NCBI RefSeq assembly: GCF_000717345.1
Contig: NZ_JNZA01000045.1
Span: 1 to 53,353, forward strand
From: Streptomyces lydicus
GTDB lineage: Bacteria > Actinomycetota > Actinomycetes > Streptomycetales > Streptomycetaceae
Direction: 5' to 3'
Length of the DNA stretch: 53,353 nucleotides
Position numbers and translations under genes: made by a program. A model generated the notes under the pieces. The model was not told where the DNA came from. It searched no databases and saw only the letters and a program-made list of their open reading frames with translations. Shown here piece after piece: positions 36,101 through 44,573 of the stretch. Positions within the stretch are counted from its first letter, which is position 1, and each line of letters begins with the position of its first letter.

Positions 36101-38932
36101 TCAGCCCACCGGCCGTTCGGCCCCCACCCGCCGGCTGTCCACCACCAGGTCCAGGTCCGAGGGGATCTCCGTGCGGTGCCGCACATTGAGCTTGCGGTAC
36201 ACCCGCGTCAGATGCTGCTCCACCGTGCTGACCGTGATGTGCAGCTTGCGGCTGATCTCGCGGTTGGTGTAGCCGAGCGTGGCGAGGGTGGCCACCCTCC
36301 GCTCGGCGCTGCTCAGCGAGGCGATGTCGGCGGGGCCGGCCTGGACACGCAGCGGCCGGTCAACCTCCTCGGCACCGCCGGTCGGTTTGAGCCGGCGCAG
36401 CAGCGGCTCGGCCTGGCAGTGCCGGGCGGCGTTCCACGCCTGCCGGGACACCATCCGCGCCCGCCCCGCGGCACCGAGCGCACGGTGCGCGTCACCGAGA
36501 TCGGCCAGCGCCCGGGCCAGTTCGTACGGATTGTGCGCCGACTGGAGCTCCTCCACCGCCTCCGTCAACAGCGCCGGGCGCCGCTGGAGTTCGACGGTCG
36601 CGGCGAGCAGGCGGAGCGTGGTGCCCCGGAGGCGCGGGCCGTTCGCGCGGGGGCGGGCCAGCTGCGCGTCGAGGAGTTCGCGGGCCCGCGCCCGGTCCCC
36701 GAGCTGGATCAGGACCTCCGCCGCCGCGGAGCGCCACGGTACGAGCGTGGGGACGTCCACCCCCCAGTCCGTCATCAGCTCGCCGCAGGCCAGGAAGTCG
36801 CCCAGGGCCGCCTGCAGACGGTTGTTGGCGAAGTGGTGCTGTCCGCGGGCGTGCAGGTGGTACAGGCCGTACAGCGAGTCGAAGGCGGTCTCCGGCAGGG
36901 GGCCCGACAGCTGGTCCGCCGCTTCCGTGTCCTTGCCCATCGCGGTGCAGGCGAGCGCCATGGCGCTGGAGGCCAGGAAGCCGAACGGTCCCCAGATCCG
37001 CCGCGGGATCAGCCGCAGCGCGGCGCGGGCGTGCTCCTCGGCCGCCGACAGCTCTCCCTGCCGCAGCGCGATCTGCGCCTGCAGCGCGGCGAACACCGCC
37101 TGCCAGGTGGGGGCCCGGCGGGCGACCGCCTGTGCCTGGAGACTCCGGCACCAGACCGCCGCCTTGTCCAGCCGGTCGGCGTGGAACAGCGCCAGGATCG
37201 CGAAGGCCAGCATCTCGAAGGTGTGGTCGCTGAGCGCGGAGTTCTGCAGGATGTGCTCGGCGTCCGCCACCACGTCCTTGCCGTCCTCGTCCCGGAGCGC
37301 GGTGGACAGCAGCGTCGCCGCCAGGAGCTCCGGATTGAGGGCGATGGTGGCCGGGGTGCTGCCGTCGGGCGCCGACTCCGACGGGCACGCCGGTAACTCC
37401 TTCACCAGGGACGGGAAGGTGCAGCCCAGCCACACCCGGGAGAGGTGCCGCTCGGCCGCGAGCTGCCGGTCCTCCCCGGCACCGGACGGACCCGGCGCCC
37501 GCAGCGCCTCGACGGCCTGCCGCTCCTCGACCGACCACAGCAGATGGCGCCGGATCACGGCCAGCACACCGGCGGAGCGCTGGTGCGGGTCCCGCGCCGG
37601 GGCCAGCAGGGACCGCAGGTGGCGGGTGGCGGCGGGGAGGTTCACCCGCAGTTCGGCACGGGCCAGGTCCGCGATGACGGCGACGTGCTGTCGGTTGTCC
37701 AGGGCCGCCCGGTGGGCAAGTTCCAGGCACCGGATGGCGGTTGCCGCGTCGTCGCCGGCCAGCGCCTGCTCGGCCGCCTCGCGCAGGACGGGGACCGCCT
37801 CGGGGTCGGGCGCCCCGCCGGCGCCGATCAGCTGCCGGGCGATGTCCAGCGCCGGGCCCCCGGTGTCATGCAGCAGCCGTGCGCACCGCCGGTGCAGCCG
37901 GGTCCGTTCCTCGGCCGGCATGCCGTCGAGGATCGCGGACCGCATCGCGGGGTGCCTGAAGCGCCCGGCGACCAGCAGCCCGGCCGCCTCCAGGATGCGT
38001 ACGGCACGCTCGGCGCACAGCGTGTCGATGTCCAGTGCGCGGCACAGCACGTCGAAGGACCAGGCGTCGTCCAGCACGGCCAGGGCCCTGGCGACCCGGC
38101 CCGTCTTGGCGTCCCCGCGCCGCAGGCAGGTCAGCACCGCCTGGCGGAACATCTCGTCGACCACCGGCTCGGCGGGCACCGCGGCCCGGCCCGTACGGCC
38201 CGCCCGGGCGGACCCGGTGGCATCGGCCAGGACGGTCGCCAGCAGCGGATTGCCGCCGGAGACCGCGAGCACCGCCGGAGCCAGCCGCCGCGCGGCGGCG
38301 TCGTCGAAGCGACGGCCGAGCAGTGCGGCGACATCGGACTCGGTCAGCGGCCGCAGCCCCAGGTGTCCGACGTGCGGTTCCCGGGACATGTCGGTGTACG
38401 GCGTCAGGTCGGGCTCGGCCTCCAGCTGCTTGCTCAGCACGACCATGATGCGGGCCGAGCGAAGCCGCCGGGTCAGGTGGGACAGACAGCGCATGGACGC
38501 CGTGTCCGCCTGGTGGACGTCGTCCACCGTGATGACGAGGGGGGTTTCCGCCGCGAGCGTCAGCAGTACTTCGCACAGTCCCTGGTGGATGCGCGCGGAC
38601 CTGCCCTCCGCGGCGTCCGGGCCGTCCGCCGCCGGCACGGCGCCTTCTCTCAGGAGTTGTTCGGCCCGCCTGGTCGCCGGCTCGTCCAGCGGCGCGCTCC
38701 GCAGCAGCTGGCTCATCACGCCCAGCGGGAGGGCCTGCTCCGAGGAGCAGGCCGTGGCACTGAGCCATCGGGCACCGGACTGCAGGGCGTGCTCGGCCGC
38801 AGCGTGCAGCATCCCGGTTTTTCCCAGAGCGGCGGAGCCGGTGACGATGATGACGCCGCCTCTGCCGCATTGGACGTCCGCGAACATCCTTCGCAGGACC
38901 GTCGTTTCCTCTTTCCGACCGACTAACGTCAT
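36101..38932 (-). CDS. LAL-family (large ATP-binding LuxR) transcriptional regulator
   Basis: 943 residues. N-terminal AAA-type ATPase with Walker A GSAALGKT near residue 31 and Walker B VITVDDVHQAD near 140. A long TPR-like middle follows. The C-terminal LuxR helix-turn-helix starts at LSSAERRVATLATLGYTNRE and contains STVEQHLTRVYRKL. Pathway-specific activators of macrolide and polyene clusters belong to this class. Two Leu codons are TTA: codon 3 (38926-38924) and codon 513 (37396-37394), so expression should depend on bldA tRNA. GGGGGAAG lies just before the ATG at 38932. It marks the right end of the recognisable cluster. Confidence 0.92.
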   Translation of the reverse strand: MTLVGRKEETTVLRRMFADVQCGRGGVIIVTGSAALGKTGMLHAAAEHALQSGARWLSATACSSEQALPLGVMSQLLRSAPLDEPATRRAEQLLREGAVPAADGPDAAEGRSARIHQGLCEVLLTLAAETPLVITVDDVHQADTASMRCLSHLTRRLRSARIMVVLSKQLEAEPDLTPYTDMSREPHVGHLGLRPLTESDVAALLGRRFDDAAARRLAPAVLAVSGGNPLLATVLADATGSARAGRTGRAAVPAEPVVDEMFRQAVLTCLRRGDAKTGRVARALAVLDDAWSFDVLCRALDIDTLCAERAVRILEAAGLLVAGRFRHPAMRSAILDGMPAEERTRLHRRCARLLHDTGGPALDIARQLIGAGGAPDPEAVPVLREAAEQALAGDDAATAIRCLELAHRAALDNRQHVAVIADLARAELRVNLPAATRHLRSLLAPARDPHQRSAGVLAVIRRHLLWSVEERQAVEALRAPGPSGAGEDRQLAAERHLSRVWLGCTFPSLVKELPACPSESAPDGSTPATIALNPELLAATLLSTALRDEDGKDVVADAEHILQNSALSDHTFEMLAFAILALFHADRLDKAAVWCRSLQAQAVARRAPTWQAVFAALQAQIALRQGELSAAEEHARAALRLIPRRIWGPFGFLASSAMALACTAMGKDTEAADQLSGPLPETAFDSLYGLYHLHARGQHHFANNRLQAALGDFLACGELMTDWGVDVPTLVPWRSAAAEVLIQLGDRARARELLDAQLARPRANGPRLRGTTLRLLAATVELQRRPALLTEAVEELQSAHNPYELARALADLGDAHRALGAAGRARMVSRQAWNAARHCQAEPLLRRLKPTGGAEEVDRPLRVQAGPADIASLSSAERRVATLATLGYTNREISRKLHITVSTVEQHLTRVYRKLNVRHRTEIPSDLDLVVDSRRVGAERPVG

Positions 38933-39166
38933 CGTGCTTCCCCCGACATAGTGCTTCCTGGTCAGGAGAACCTCGAGATGGCGCGATGATCCACGCGCAC
39001 CTGGTCGACGAGCATTCCCCCGAACAGCTCGGAATGATCCAGACGATATCGAGCGCATGTCCGCCGGCGGGCGACTTGTGACATAGGTAACACGGGCGTA
39101 TAGGGGCATTACGCACGCCCCCGCGCGCCGCTGCCGCACTTCGCCCGTCAGGTTTGGTAATGCCCC
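38933..39166. promoter_or_regulatory. Upstream region of LAL gene with separated inverted repeat
   Basis: 234 bp. AGGGGCATTAC (39102-39112) is repeated in perfect inverted orientation at 39157-39167, 44 nt apart. The left copy is part of TAGGGGCATTAC and so carries the same TAGGGG core found upstream of slgE1 and at 24067-24096. Possible autoregulatory sites. Confidence 0.45.
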
Positions 39167-39553
39167 TCAGGGCCGGTAGCGCAGCGGATGGTCCGCCGGG
39201 ACCTGGGTCAGCACGATCCGGTGGCCGTCCGGATCGGCGATCCACATCTCGATCAGGCCCCACGGCTCCTGGACGGGCGGCCGCAGCACCTCGACCCCGT
39301 GTGCCAGCAGCTCCTGGTGCGCCGCCGCCGCGTCCGCCACCTGGAGCCACAGCTTGAGGGTGTCGGTGGCGGGCTGCGCGGCGCGGCCGGAGACCTCCAG
39401 GAAGCCGCCGCCGAGGAAGTACACCGTGCCGCGCTCGGGCCCGGTGCCGAACTCCCGGTAGATCTCCAGCCCCAGCGCCTCGCCGTAGAACGCCCGCGAG
39501 CGCTCGGGATCGGACGGCCGCAACAGCACTCGGCTGCTCAGTACGTGCACCAT
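39167..39553 (-). CDS. VOC-superfamily (glyoxalase/bleomycin resistance-like) protein
   Basis: 128 residues, a paired beta-alpha-beta-beta-beta fold protein: VLLRPSDPERSRAFYGEALGL at the N-terminus and WGLIEMWIADPDGHRIVL at the C-terminus are the usual VOC landmarks. The substrate is unknown. I start at MVHVLSSRV (39553), since upstream in-frame sequence is Arg-rich and unlike the family. Adjacent to the cluster but most likely ordinary chromosomal content. Confidence 0.85.
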   Translation of the reverse strand: MVHVLSSRVLLRPSDPERSRAFYGEALGLEIYREFGTGPERGTVYFLGGGFLEVSGRAAQPATDTLKLWLQVADAAAAHQELLAHGVEVLRPPVQEPWGLIEMWIADPDGHRIVLTQVPADHPLRYRP

Positions 39554-39688
39554 GCCGGCGACCCTACGCCGCCGCCCCCGCCCGGCCCGGGGAAAGACCC
39601 GGCCGTACGGCCCTGACATCGCCCGCGGCTCTGCCTACCGCGGGGACACCGGCCGGGCGGCATGGACGACGGAGGCGGATCTCCACTG

Positions 39689-39819
39689 GTCGCCTGGTAC
39701 GAGCGCTGCGGCTACCGGCGCACCGGGCAGTGCACCCGTTCCCGTACGGCGACGAGCGGTTCGGCGTCCCGCAGGTCGCCGACCTGGAGTTCGAACTCCT
39801 GGTCAAGCCGCTGGGCTGG
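39689..39819 (+). pseudogene. Frameshifted C-terminal remnant of a GNAT acetyltransferase
   Basis: VAWYERCGYRRTG (39689-39727) is the typical C-terminal GNAT helix-strand. The family sequence continues in a different frame as HPFPYGDERFGVPQVADLEF and LLVKPLG (39733-39816). The N-terminal acetyl-CoA-binding half is missing and there is no start. The rest of 39554-39922 holds nothing I can identify. Confidence 0.7.
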
Positions 39820-39922
39820 CGGAGGCGGCGCCCCGGCTCTCCTTGTCCGGGACCGGCCCGGACTGCTCTCCGCCCTTACTTCGTCTCACCGGGCGCGAAG
39901 TTTTCCCCCACCGGGCGCGCCG

Positions 39923-40606
39923 TTACGCGGTGAAGCGCACCGCCCGCCGGATCTCCGGGAGGTCGGTCACCACACCGTCCAGCCCCAGGCCGCGCGCCAG
40001 TCGCAGCTGGTCGTGGGTGTTGACCGTCCAGGCGACGACCTTCAGATGGGCGGCGTGCGCCCGCTCGACCAGTTCCAGGGTGAGCCGCCGGATGTTCAGC
40101 GAGAGCATCGTCGCGCCCACGGCCTGGGCGCGGTCCACCACATCGGCGCCGTAGCGACTGGCCACCAGCGCGGTGCGCACCCCCGGCAGCAGGGTGCGGA
40201 TCGCCGCCAGCGCCTCGTCGTGGAAGGAGATCACCTCGACCCGGCCGACCAGATCGCGCGCCCGCATCACCTCGGCCAGCGCCTGCGCGGCCGCCACGTC
40301 CTTGATCTCGGCCTGGAGCGGCGCCTTGACCGCCTCCACCACCTGCTCGAAGACGGGGATCCGCTCGCCCTTCCCGGCGTCCAGTTCCCGCAGCTCGGCC
40401 AGGGTGCGCTCGGCGATCGGGCCGGTGCCGTCGGTGGTCCGGTCCACGTCCGCGTCGTGCATGACCACGAGCGCGCCGTCCTTGCTCAGGTGCAGATCCA
40501 GTTCGATGACGTCCAGACCCTCGTGCTCGGCGCGTACGAAGGAGCGCAGGGTGTTCTCGGGCTCGACGCCCATCATCCCGCGGTGTCCGATGGTCAGAAA
40601 GGACAA
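39923..40606 (-). CDS. Glycerophosphodiester phosphodiesterase
   Basis: 227 residues, GDPD TIM barrel. Catalytic and metal sites are visible: GHRGMMGVEPENT at the N-terminus (HRG and PEN), ELDLHLSKDGALVVMHD near 35-51 and EIKD near 97. It hydrolyses glycerophosphodiesters to glycerol 3-phosphate and an alcohol. No signal peptide, so cytoplasmic. The best start matching the family N-terminus is a TTG at 40606 with a weak GAGG upstream. TAA stop. Confidence 0.88.
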   Translation of the reverse strand: MSFLTIGHRGMMGVEPENTLRSFVRAEHEGLDVIELDLHLSKDGALVVMHDADVDRTTDGTGPIAERTLAELRELDAGKGERIPVFEQVVEAVKAPLQAEIKDVAAAQALAEVMRARDLVGRVEVISFHDEALAAIRTLLPGVRTALVASRYGADVVDRAQAVGATMLSLNIRRLTLELVERAHAAHLKVVAWTVNTHDQLRLARGLGLDGVVTDLPEIRRAVRFTA

Positions 40607-41114
40607 GGCTGCCTCGCTTCTGTCGGCTCGGTACTGCTGTCGGCTCTTCGTCAGTGTCGACCGTCGACCGTCGACAACGGCGGAACGAAATGGCGCTCAG
40701 CCTAACGGGCCCACGAGGCGATGAACCGGTTGCGGAGTCGACCGCGGTGTGTCCAGTACGGGTACCCGCCATATCGGGGGCCCAGACACTCACCCGTGCG
40801 TGGGCGCGCCCGCGCCGCGCTGACACCAAGGGGGCGGAAGGGGCATTCCGGGCAGCATGGAGTAGTCGTGTGGCATATGCCATACGGCCGTCGCGGGAGC
40901 GCCGTACGTCCTGTGCCGACAGCGTCGGCCGCCGGAGGAAGCGCGGAATCCCTTGGCATTGCTGGCAGGAAGTGAGGTCCGAGTCGCTACCAACAGGAAA
41001 AAGTTGCGTGACTGCCGGGGGTCCACAGAATAATTTTCGGCAACCCCACTTGAGTCGGCGAACCCCGGCTGGTTACCGTGTGCTGACAGCACGATCTACC
41101 GCCGGAGGGCAGTC
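40607..41114. other. 508-bp intergenic region
   Basis: No convincing gene. It contains a three-fold 7-bp tandem repeat of GTCGACC at 40656-40675. A promoter-like TTGAGT (41050-41055), 18-bp spacer and TACCGT (41074-41079) precedes the gene at 41115. A small open frame at 40721-40975 looks non-coding. Confidence 0.5.
41050..41079 (+). promoter_or_regulatory. Probable sigma-70-type promoter for the DUF6421 operon
   Basis: TTGAGT at 41050-41055 and TACCGT at 41074-41079 separated by 18 bp, about 35 bp before the ATG at 41115, with GGAGGG in the leader. Confidence 0.4.
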
Positions 41115-42512
41115 ATGACGGAAATTCTTTCGCCTGTGGGTGTCCAGGGAGGCACTCCCACCGCAGAGCGTGTGGTCGCGCACCCTGCATGGCCCGCGCT
41201 CAAGGACGCCGTCGAGGCCATCCGGCCGTGGCAGTCCAAGGACGGCTCGATCGACCTGGCCGCGGAGGGCGCGCCGTCCGCCGGCGCCGTCCGCGCCGAG
41301 GTCGAGCGCGTGATAGCGGCCGTCGAGGAGCTCGCGCCGCTGCTGCCGCACAACGACGCCTACCACCGCGCGCTCGTCGCCGACCTGCGCCGCTGGGCCG
41401 ACGAGGGCTTCAGCGTGCCGGACTTCCTGGACTCGCTGCTCGCCTTCCAGCCCGCCCGGCAGCGCGCCGACGGCCTCCCGCACCTCGTGCTGTTCCCGAT
41501 GTACACGCAGAACGGCAACCTGGACCGCAACTTCGAGGCCGTCGTGCTGCGCATGGTCTGGCCGGACTGGCTCGCCGACCTGGAGCGCACCCGCTACGAC
41601 AACCCCCTCTTCTGCGGTATCGCCTTCGAGGACTTCACGGCCGGCTACGACACCAACTCCGCCGTGCTCTTCCCGGAGACCATCGCGGTGCGCGAGGCCC
41701 CCGAGCGCTTCACCTGGGGCGGCATCTTCTGCGACCGCGAGGCCGCCCGCTTCCGCCGGGTCAGCGAGGCCGCCGTCGAGACGCTCGGCATCGAACTCCC
41801 CGAGGACATCCGGGAGATGCTGACCGACCAGGAGCGCTGCCAGGAGGCGTTCGTCCTGTGGGACATGGTCCACGACCGCACCCACAGCCACGGCGACCTG
41901 CCCTTCGACCCGTTCATGATCAAGCAGCGCCAGCCGTTCTGGATGTACGGCCTGGAGGAGCTGCGCTGCGACCTCACCGCCTTCAAGGAGGCCGTGAAGC
42001 TGGAGGCCGAGGGATACTCCCAGGCCCGTGACGTGCAGTTCGCGGTGATCTTCGACCGGATGTTCCGCTTCCCCGTCACCGGCGACCGGGTCCGCAACTA
42101 CGACGGCCTCGGCGGCCAGCTGCTCTTCGCCTACCTGCACAAGCACGACGTCGTACGCTGGACGGACAACACACTGCACATCGACTGGGAGCGGGCGCCC
42201 AAGGTCACCAACCAGCTGTGCGGTGAGATCGAAAAGCTCTACCGCGACGGCATCGACCGGCCCAAGCTGGTCCACTGGTTCGCCGCGTACGACCTCGTCT
42301 CGACCTACCTCGCGCCGCACCCGGGTTCGGTCTGGGCCAAGGGTCCCGACGCCCTCGACCTGGACCTGCCGCCGCGCAAGCTCGTGGACGACGTGCTCCC
42401 CGACGAGTTCCCGCTGAGCATGTTCTACGAGGCGCTCGCCAAGAAGCTGCGCGGTGTGATCGCCTCCACCAAGGGCATCACTGCTCACAGCGACGAACTG
42501 GCGGCGGCGTGA
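41115..42512 (+). CDS. DUF6421-family protein
   Basis: 465 residues, no signal peptide or membrane segments. I recognise it as a conserved actinobacterial protein of unknown function (DUF6421). A His/Asp-rich stretch WDMVHDRTHSHGDLPFDP near residue 252 could bind a metal. A good GGAGGG ribosome site precedes the ATG. It is first in a three-gene operon with an SDR and a threonine aldolase-like enzyme, which suggests a small-molecule metabolic role, but no function can be assigned. Confidence 0.85.
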   Translation: MTEILSPVGVQGGTPTAERVVAHPAWPALKDAVEAIRPWQSKDGSIDLAAEGAPSAGAVRAEVERVIAAVEELAPLLPHNDAYHRALVADLRRWADEGFSVPDFLDSLLAFQPARQRADGLPHLVLFPMYTQNGNLDRNFEAVVLRMVWPDWLADLERTRYDNPLFCGIAFEDFTAGYDTNSAVLFPETIAVREAPERFTWGGIFCDREAARFRRVSEAAVETLGIELPEDIREMLTDQERCQEAFVLWDMVHDRTHSHGDLPFDPFMIKQRQPFWMYGLEELRCDLTAFKEAVKLEAEGYSQARDVQFAVIFDRMFRFPVTGDRVRNYDGLGGQLLFAYLHKHDVVRWTDNTLHIDWERAPKVTNQLCGEIEKLYRDGIDRPKLVHWFAAYDLVSTYLAPHPGSVWAKGPDALDLDLPPRKLVDDVLPDEFPLSMFYEALAKKLRGVIASTKGITAHSDELAAA

Positions 42513-42571
42513 ACAACGACCGGAACACCCGGCCACAGGCCGTCCAGGAGCAGGACGAGGAGGCGACGGAG

Positions 42572-43333
42572 ATGGTTACTTCGACGGGCGGCCAGGGGCC
42601 GCTGGAGGGCGCGGTCATCGCGGTGGCCGGAGCGGCCGGACCGGCGGGCCGGGCCACGCTGATGCGGCTGGCCGAGGCAGGCGCGGTGGTCGTCGGCTCG
42701 GACTCCAACCCCGAGCGGCTCGCCGAGGCCGTGGACGCGGCCCGCTACGCCCATGGCGGTGCCACGGTCATAGGGGAGACCGTCGACCTCCTCGACCTGG
42801 ACCAGACCCGCGAGTGGGCGGCCCGTACGGAGAAGGAATTCGGCCGGATCGACGGCCTGGTGCACCTCGTCGGCGGCTGGCGCGGCTCGTCGACCTTCGC
42901 GGAGACGGACCTGGGGGACTGGGACCTCCTGCACAAGCTGCTGATCCGCACCGTCCAGCACACCTCCCTCGCCTTCCAGGACGCCCTGGAGCGCAGCGGC
43001 AACGGCCGCTACCTGCTCACCAGCGCGGCCGGTGCCTCCAAGCCCACCGGCGGCAACGCCGCCTACGCCGCAGCGAAGGCCGCCGCCGAGGCGTGGACGC
43101 TCGCCATGGCTGACGGCTTCCGCAAGTCGGGGGGCGAGCAGGGGCCGCGCGCCGCGGCTGCGATCCTGATCGTCAAGGCGCTCGTCCACGACCAGATGCG
43201 TGCCGAGCGACCGAACGCAAAGTTCGCGGGCTTCACGGACGTCAAGGAGCTGGCCGAGGCCATCGCCGGCGTCTGGGACCGGCCCGCCCAGGAAGTGAAT
43301 GGACAGCGTCTGTGGCTGACCCCCGAGCCGTAA
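42572..43333 (+). CDS. SDR-family oxidoreductase
   Basis: 253 residues from the ATG at 42572, chosen for the GAGGAGG ribosome site. A GTG at 42509 overlapping the previous stop would add 21 residues. Rossmann motif VAGAAGPAGRATL near 16 and the NAG-region equivalent HLVGGWRG. The Ser/Tyr/Lys region reads LTSAAGASKPTGGNAAYAAAKAAAE, so the YxxxK pair is present. Substrate unknown. Middle gene of the DUF6421 operon. Confidence 0.85.
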   Translation: MVTSTGGQGPLEGAVIAVAGAAGPAGRATLMRLAEAGAVVVGSDSNPERLAEAVDAARYAHGGATVIGETVDLLDLDQTREWAARTEKEFGRIDGLVHLVGGWRGSSTFAETDLGDWDLLHKLLIRTVQHTSLAFQDALERSGNGRYLLTSAAGASKPTGGNAAYAAAKAAAEAWTLAMADGFRKSGGEQGPRAAAAILIVKALVHDQMRAERPNAKFAGFTDVKELAEAIAGVWDRPAQEVNGQRLWLTPEP

Positions 43334-44403
43334 GCGGAGCGACGACCGACGCACGGCAGCACCACGATCCCGGGATCCGCGGCTTCGCCAGCGACAACTA
43401 CGCCGGCGCCCACCCGGAGGTCCTGGCGGCGCTCGCCCTCGCCAACGGCGGCCACCAGGTCGCCTACGGCGAGGACGACTACACCGCGCACCTCCAGCGT
43501 GTCTTCCGCAGCCACTTCGGGCAGCGCGCCGAGGCGTTCCCGGTCTTCAACGGCACGGGCGCCAACGTCGTCGCCCTCCAGGCCGTGACCGACCGCTGGG
43601 GCGCGGTGGTCGCCGCCGAAACCGCACACATCAACGTCGATGAATGCGGTGCGCCCGAGCGCGTCGGCGGGCTCAAGCTGCTGACCGTACCGACCGAGGA
43701 CGGCAAGCTCACCCCCGAGCTGATCGACCGCCAGGCGTGGGGCTGGGACGACGAGCACCGCGCCATGCCGCAGGTCGTCTCGATCACCCAGAGCACGGAG
43801 CTGGGCACGGTCTACACGCCCGACGAGATCCGGGCGATCTGCGACCACGCGCATGAGCGCGGCATGGTGGTCCACCTGGACGGCTCGCGGATAGCCAACG
43901 CCGCGGCCACCCTCGACGTCCCGATGCGGGCCTTCACCAACGCCGTGGGCGTCGACATCCTCTCCTACGGCGGCACCAAGAACGGTGCGGTCTTCGGCGA
44001 GGCCGTGGTCGTGCTCAACCCCGACCGGGTGCGCGCGATGAAGCACCTGCGGAAGCTGTCCATGCAGCTCGCCTCCAAGATGCGCTTCGTCTCCGTCCAG
44101 TTGGAGGCGCTGCTCGCCAAGGACCTGTGGCTGCGCAACGCCCGCCACGCGAACACCATGGCCCAGCGGCTGGCGGCCGGCGTACGGCAGATCGACGGGG
44201 TCCAGATCCTCTACCCCGTCCAGTCCAACGCGGTCTTCGCCCGCCTCCCGCACGACGTGAGCGAACGCCTCCAGAAGCGCTACCGCTTCTACTTCTGGGA
44301 CGAGCAGGCCGGCGACGTCCGCTGGATGTGCGCGTTCGACACCCGCGAGGAGGACGTCGACGGCTTCCTCGCAGCCCTGCGCGAGGAGCTGCGCGCGGGC
44401 TGA
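43312..44403 (+). CDS. Threonine aldolase/beta-eliminating lyase-type PLP enzyme
   Basis: 363 residues, fold-type I PLP enzyme of the low-specificity threonine aldolase group: FASDNYAGAHPEVL near residue 25 (the SDN substrate motif), HLDGSRIANA near 184, and the PLP-binding Lys in SYGGTKNGAVFGEA near 224. It would cleave beta-hydroxy amino acids such as L-threonine or allo-threonine to glycine and an aldehyde. The GTG start overlaps the SDR gene by 22 bases. A strong terminator follows. Confidence 0.9.
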   Translation: MADPRAVSGATTDARQHHDPGIRGFASDNYAGAHPEVLAALALANGGHQVAYGEDDYTAHLQRVFRSHFGQRAEAFPVFNGTGANVVALQAVTDRWGAVVAAETAHINVDECGAPERVGGLKLLTVPTEDGKLTPELIDRQAWGWDDEHRAMPQVVSITQSTELGTVYTPDEIRAICDHAHERGMVVHLDGSRIANAAATLDVPMRAFTNAVGVDILSYGGTKNGAVFGEAVVVLNPDRVRAMKHLRKLSMQLASKMRFVSVQLEALLAKDLWLRNARHANTMAQRLAAGVRQIDGVQILYPVQSNAVFARLPHDVSERLQKRYRFYFWDEQAGDVRWMCAFDTREEDVDGFLAALREELRAG

Positions 44404-44422
44404 TTCCCGGGTCGCCGACCTT

Positions 44423-44461
44423 CCCGCCGCGGGGGCTTCACGCCGTTGCCCCCGCGGCGGG
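44423..44461 (+). terminator. Terminator after threonine aldolase gene
   Basis: Perfect 14-bp stem CCCGCCGCGGGGGC (44423-44436) with 44448-44461 and an 11-nt loop, 19 bp after the stop. Confidence 0.8.
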
Positions 44462-44573
44462 CGCGTGTGTGGCGGGGGAGGGCAGCGCGGGCCGCAAGGG
44501 ACTCGACGCATAGGTATGCGACATTGCGAAATTTCATTGCCCTGCGGCGGGTGCCTGGCTACGCTCCCCGTCC

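Noticed and set aside
40656..40675. Three tandem GTCGACC units as a CRISPR or iteron array
   Set aside because: Only three 7-bp units with no spacers and no associated genes; most likely a chance or slippage repeat.
40721..40975. Small frame in the intergenic region before the DUF6421 gene
   Set aside because: Arg/Pro/Gly-rich, no ribosome site, and competing frames on the other strand; judged non-coding.
43312..44403. Threonine aldolase-like gene as an amino-acid supplier to the antibiotic
   Set aside because: It belongs to a conserved DUF6421-SDR operon with its own promoter and terminator, and the pathway's amino acid comes from the glutamate mutase.
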